Shown here one piece after another: positions 60,961-64,000 of a DNA stretch of 64,000 nt. Each line of letters starts with the position of its first letter. Within the stretch, counting starts at the first letter, position 1. This stretch comes from Flavobacterium sp. KMS. Lineage in GTDB: Bacteria > Bacteroidota > Bacteroidia > Flavobacteriales > Flavobacteriaceae. The notes under the pieces are model-generated. The model was not told the DNA's origin, did no database searches, and saw only the letters and a list, made by a program, of their open reading frames with translations. The position numbers and the translations under genes were made by a program. The stretch lies in the NCBI RefSeq assembly GCF_000813005.1, contig NZ_JSYP01000012.1:62001-126000 (forward strand). Reading direction: 5' to 3'.

Positions 60961-61107
60961 TAACCACAAAGTTCGCTAAGATTTACGCGAAGTACGCAAA
61001 GAATTATTTCACGCAGATTTTGCAGATTCTACGGATTTTTAAAATCCTTTTAATCTTATTAATCTGTGGCAAAAATAAAAACTCTGCGATTCCGCGGCTT
61101 TGCGAGA
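60961..61107. repeat. Dispersed intergenic repeat (cgcaaag and gcagatttt words)
   Basis: The segment starts taaccacaaagttcgctaag, has three spaced cgcaaag-like words, then cacgcagattttgcagatt, aatccttttaatctt, aatctgtggc and ends ccgcggctttgcgag. It combines the types seen at 6327-6562 and 46767-46857. A short frame across it is a by-product of the repeat. Confidence 0.72.
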
Positions 61108-61232
61108 TTAAAATAAACTAAAGAAAAAAACTTAGTGTCTACATGACAAAAAACAAAAATAATAATAGAAAGACTCAAAGAACTAAAAACTCAGAACCTT
61201 AGTTTCTTAGAATCTTTACAACTTAAATAAAA

Positions 61233-62033
61233 ATGAATACATATATAGATATCGGAATTAATTTAACCAATAAACAATTCCATAACGACATAGACGATGT
61301 CGTACAAAATGCATTAGATGCCGATGTATCGCTAATGATACTTACAGGCACAAGCGTAAAAAATAGTGAAGCTTCGGCTGAAATAGCAAAAGAATATCCA
61401 GGAATATTATATTCTACAGCAGGAATTCACCCACATGATGCGAAGAGTTTTGATGCACAAAGCATTTCAAGGCTAAGAAATTTATTAAAGCAGAAACATG
61501 TTGTTTCGGTAGGCGAGTGCGGACTCGATTTTGACCGTGATTTTTCGCCAAGAAATGTACAGGAATTATGCTATAAAGCCCAATTAGAATTGGCAATCGA
61601 AGTTCAGAAACCTTTGTTTTTACATGAAAGAGCTGCTTTTACTCGATTTATGGGTATTACAAATGAGTATTTACCACAATTGCCAAAAGTAGTGGTACAT
61701 TGTTTTACAGGGAGTTTGCAAGAAGCCAAAACCTATCTCGATAACGGATTGTATCTTGGCTTTACAGGCGCAATATCAGACAGTAAACGTTTTAATCATT
61801 TAAAAGAAGTGATACAATACGTTCCGCTGGATAGAATGATGATAGAAACCGATGCGCCATTTATGTTGCCAAAAAACACGTCTGTTTCTCTTTTGAAAAA
61901 ATACCACGAACGTCGATGCGAACCTGCTTTTCTACCTTTTGTTGCAGCAACAGTTGCACAGTTTAAAGGAGTTTCGGGGATTATAGTTGCAGAAGAAACT
62001 ACCAGGAATGCAAAAAGCTTTTTTGGAATTTAG
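61233..62033 (+). CDS. tatD: TatD family metal-dependent nuclease
   Basis: The 266-residue TIM-barrel enzyme matches E. coli TatD itself more than YcfH or YjjV: YIDIGINLTNKQF at the start, STAGIHPHDAKS, VSVGECGLDFDRDFS, FLHERAAFTRFM, VVHCFTGSLQEA and MIETDAPFMLPK hold the metal ligands (His, Glu, His, His, Asp). TatD is a 3'-5' exonuclease acting on single-stranded DNA and RNA in repair and RNA quality control. It lies 570 bp behind the RNA kinase gene, beyond a tRNA-like RNA and a repeat, and is ended by its own hairpin, so a functional link to the RNA repair genes is only a possibility. Confidence 0.93.
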   Translation: MNTYIDIGINLTNKQFHNDIDDVVQNALDADVSLMILTGTSVKNSEASAEIAKEYPGILYSTAGIHPHDAKSFDAQSISRLRNLLKQKHVVSVGECGLDFDRDFSPRNVQELCYKAQLELAIEVQKPLFLHERAAFTRFMGITNEYLPQLPKVVVHCFTGSLQEAKTYLDNGLYLGFTGAISDSKRFNHLKEVIQYVPLDRMMIETDAPFMLPKNTSVSLLKKYHERRCEPAFLPFVAATVAQFKGVSGIIVAEETTRNAKSFFGI

Positions 62034-62054
62034 AATTGAAATTTAATTTATTTT

Positions 62055-62093
62055 AACCACAAATTTGCAAATTTATCATGTGAGTTTGTGGTT
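62055..62093 (+). terminator. Stem-loop terminator of tatD
   Basis: AACCACAAA (62055-62063) pairs with TTTGTGGTT (62085-62093) and is followed by a T run, 22 bp past the stop codon. Confidence 0.8.
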
Positions 62094-62187
62094 TTTTATT
62101 TGTTAATTTGAAACTGTGTTGCGAATAATAATTGCCAAAAAATCAATTAAATTTAAAAATTTTAACAGGTAAAAAACAAATTCATTA

Positions 62188-63330
62188 ATGACTTGTAAAT
62201 CAGTATACTTTCAAAGTAATAAAATAATTCTTCTAGTATTTATCGTCTTAGCATTTTCATGTAAAAAAGAGGTAAAAGCAGTACATAAAAAGAGTATTAA
62301 AGACACAGTTTCTGCTGTAGAACCAGAAGAGGAAAAAGTAATTCCGACCGAAATAGAAAGTAAATTTTTAAAAAGACTTATAAACGTAGAAATTGGCGAA
62401 CAAAAATACAAGGAGATGCAAATATCCGAATCGCCTTATTACGTTTCGTTTGCAAATGATGGCGATCCTTATACAGTTTCATTTTCAATTTTCGAAAAAG
62501 GAGATTTTAATAATGATGGAATCATTGATTATGTAGTTAACAGATCATCTGAAGGAATGTTGGGAGGAAATGCAAACACAAATCAAGATTTTGTTTTCTA
62601 TATTATGAAAGATGAAATTAAGGAGAAAGAATCCCATAGTATTCTGGGATATGCACCTTTTTCATACAATATAATTGACGAAGCAAATTTTGTTGGAAAT
62701 AAATTTAAAATTAAGATTACACAAAATTTCAGAACGTATTCTAGTGCGGTAGAAGATTTAAAATCGGCTTCATTATCATTTATATACAAGAATGGTAATC
62801 TATATGAAGAATCGTATTTGTCAAGTTGCAAATTGGCAAAATTAAAATCGAAAACTATTTTTAATGATATTCCGGGAGTAGAAAAACGTACCAGAAGTAT
62901 CGAAATGCATAATTATACCGAAACTATCGAAGAAATATATAAAAAGAATGATACTCTAATTAATGCAAGTGTAGGAGGTTGTGATAATTTAATATTAGAG
63001 TTTAATACGTTTTATAAAGTAGAACCAGATAAAATAGATAATACTGAATTTAAAAAAGAAACTGCTTTACAATTATTAGAATTTTTAGCTAAGAATACGC
63101 AGTTTTCAAAAGAAATTAATGTTGCAATAAACTATTATCAAAACAATCCTTTAGACAACGAATATATCGAAAAAATAAAAGGATACGGATTTAGAGTTTT
63201 AATTGATAAAGACGAGGACCGCAAAGGAGAATTAAGGTTTTTAGTTCAAATTGATAAAATAGATAACCCCTATCAAAAAGAGAATTGGGAAATTGCAACA
63301 CGCAATAAAAAACGAATAAGTGAAGAATAG
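62188..63330 (+). CDS. Lipoprotein of unknown function
   Basis: The 380-residue protein has a lipoprotein signal (IILLVFIVLAFSCKKEVKAV; lipid-modified cysteine about residue 25). A lysine-rich linker follows. EKGDFNNDGIIDYVVNRSSEGM about residues 107-128 is a calcium-binding FG-GAP/dockerin-like loop, and LSFIYKNGNLYEESYLSSC shows a beta-rich middle. The remaining ~150 residues contain no motif that I know. It would be anchored at the outer membrane or exposed on the surface. Monocistronic as far as visible. Confidence 0.68.
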   Translation: MTCKSVYFQSNKIILLVFIVLAFSCKKEVKAVHKKSIKDTVSAVEPEEEKVIPTEIESKFLKRLINVEIGEQKYKEMQISESPYYVSFANDGDPYTVSFSIFEKGDFNNDGIIDYVVNRSSEGMLGGNANTNQDFVFYIMKDEIKEKESHSILGYAPFSYNIIDEANFVGNKFKIKITQNFRTYSSAVEDLKSASLSFIYKNGNLYEESYLSSCKLAKLKSKTIFNDIPGVEKRTRSIEMHNYTETIEEIYKKNDTLINASVGGCDNLILEFNTFYKVEPDKIDNTEFKKETALQLLEFLAKNTQFSKEINVAINYYQNNPLDNEYIEKIKGYGFRVLIDKDEDRKGELRFLVQIDKIDNPYQKENWEIATRNKKRISEE

Positions 63331-63489
63331 AATTATTATACGATAGTTAATAAAATTCTGTCAGAGTGGTAAAGATTGCAAGTCTTTTGGAATGATAGTA
63401 AGAAGGAATATTGCACTGTTAGGATTTGTAATAATATATTTTCTAAATCCAAAATAATAATTATCAGGTTAATTTACAACCAATAAAAG

Positions 63490-64000
63490 ATGCATATAGT
63501 TGAGTTTTTTAAAGAATTAAAAGGAGCAATTCCTGATTTAAACGAAGAATGGAAAGAGAAGTACAAATTATTTTTAATAGACGAAAATCTGCTTCTTTTT
63601 TCAGAAAACCTTGTTTCTTTTTACCATCAAAAAACTGAGATTTCGAGATTGCCTTATTTTAAAGATGAAATTATAATTCCATTACAAGATTCATTAAGTT
63701 ATTTAAAGATTGTTATTGAAGCTTTTGTAAATAATTCTGATTCTTTAAAATCAAGTATTATATATGCTATTGAAAATACTCCTTTTGAAATTATTTTGCT
63801 TATTTTGGGACAGCGGTTGACTTCGGCAAGCAGACGTGATGAAAAGGGAATTCCACCTGCGAAAGAGATTCTTTTAGAAAGTTGTTTTTTACCTTTTAAC
63901 AGCGAAATTTCTATTGCTACAAGAGCTTGGGAAAAACATGTAGGCAGAAAAAAAGAAAGCATATTTGGAACAATAAAAGGAAATAGTAGCCAAAAACGAC
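63490..64000 (+). CDS. Unknown protein, 3' end outside the window
   Basis: An open frame starts at the ATG at 63490 (MHIVEFFKELKGAIPDLNEE) and has no stop up to the window edge, giving 170 residues. It is hydrophilic with one moderately hydrophobic stretch (TPFEIILLILGQRLTSAS) and a basic C-terminal part (GRKKESIFGTIKGNSSQKR). Base composition is like that of true genes. No family is recognised; the gap of 160 bp to the lipoprotein gene leaves room for a promoter. Confidence 0.62.
   Translation, partial: MHIVEFFKELKGAIPDLNEEWKEKYKLFLIDENLLLFSENLVSFYHQKTEISRLPYFKDEIIIPLQDSLSYLKIVIEAFVNNSDSLKSSIIYAIENTPFEIILLILGQRLTSASRRDEKGIPPAKEILLESCFLPFNSEISIATRAWEKHVGRKKESIFGTIKGNSSQKR

Noticed and set aside
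60939..61121. 60-codon frame after the second tRNA-like RNA
   Set aside because: It is the translation of the cgcaaag-type dispersed repeat and has a composition unlike neighbouring genes.
1..64000. CRISPR arrays, rRNA operons, standard tRNA genes and insertion sequence transposases
   Set aside because: None was found: no spaced direct-repeat array, no rRNA sequence, no full canonical tRNA and no transposase motifs.

Overview
The window is a chromosomal segment of a low-GC member of the Bacteroidota, most likely a Flavobacterium or a close relative. The evidence is direct: a very large PKD/SprB-type surface protein ending in a type IX secretion (T9SS) type B sorting domain with a PorP/SprF partner, several promoters of the flavobacterial form TTTG-N17-19-TAnnTTTG, few Shine-Dalgarno sequences, a KUP potassium pump, an M49 dipeptidyl-peptidase-like enzyme, and families of dispersed intergenic repeats. 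Genus assignment is an inference from gene content, not from a marker gene.

Positions 1-46700 are mostly ordinary housekeeping and accessory metabolism, one to three genes per transcription unit and often separated by clear stem-loop terminators: an ammonium transporter (cut by the window edge), exported S41 peptidases, a RidA-like protein, an ornithine-racemase-like PLP enzyme with a GNAT acetyltransferase, ComM/YifB, an RsmB-type rRNA methyltransferase, Kup, an ECF sigma/anti-sigma/sensor set, a DPP III-like peptidase, IlvE, MnmD, OxyR divergent from Dps, a SulP transporter with beta-carbonic anhydrase, a LETM1-like protein, Cu/Zn superoxide dismutase, a GH18 chitinase, a BCCT transporter, and a beta-oxidation cluster (MarR, FadN-like, FadA, acyl-CoA dehydrogenase) that resembles the Bacillus fadNAE operon and carries an inserted four-helix-bundle gene.

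Positions 46700-61110 are the unusual part. A T4-type RNA repair cassette (RNA ligase 1-like at 58774-59790 and bifunctional polynucleotide kinase/3'-phosphatase at 59792-60664) lies with an HD-domain phosphohydrolase (52786-53400) and two RNA elements that look like modified tRNAs. The first (53491-53681) has a full acceptor stem, D-arm and T-arm but a 12-nt hairpin loop and a giant insertion where the anticodon and variable arms should be. The second (60839-60920) reads as a circularly permuted tRNA: the 3' half with T-arm and CCA comes before the 5' half with a canonical D-arm, and the two free ends meet at the position of the anticodon loop, exactly the kind of break that T4 Rnl1 and Pnkp repair. 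The same palindrome (8-bp arms, 5-bp spacer, 12-13 bp before a TTTG element) precedes the first RNA, the ligase operon and a third site at 47012 near a WYL-family regulator, suggesting one regulon. I regard this as the candidate undescribed system of the window.

Between the first RNA and the ligase sits an apparent insertion (53690-58620): a 5'-truncated Rhs tip whose C-terminal domain has the Gln/Cys/His/Asn pattern of a calpain-like cysteine protease, a lipoprotein that may be its immunity protein, a duplicated 5' leader with a covarying hairpin, a relic signal peptide and a secreted protein with eight near-identical DUF5977 repeats. The window ends with TatD, a lipoprotein and a partial unknown gene.
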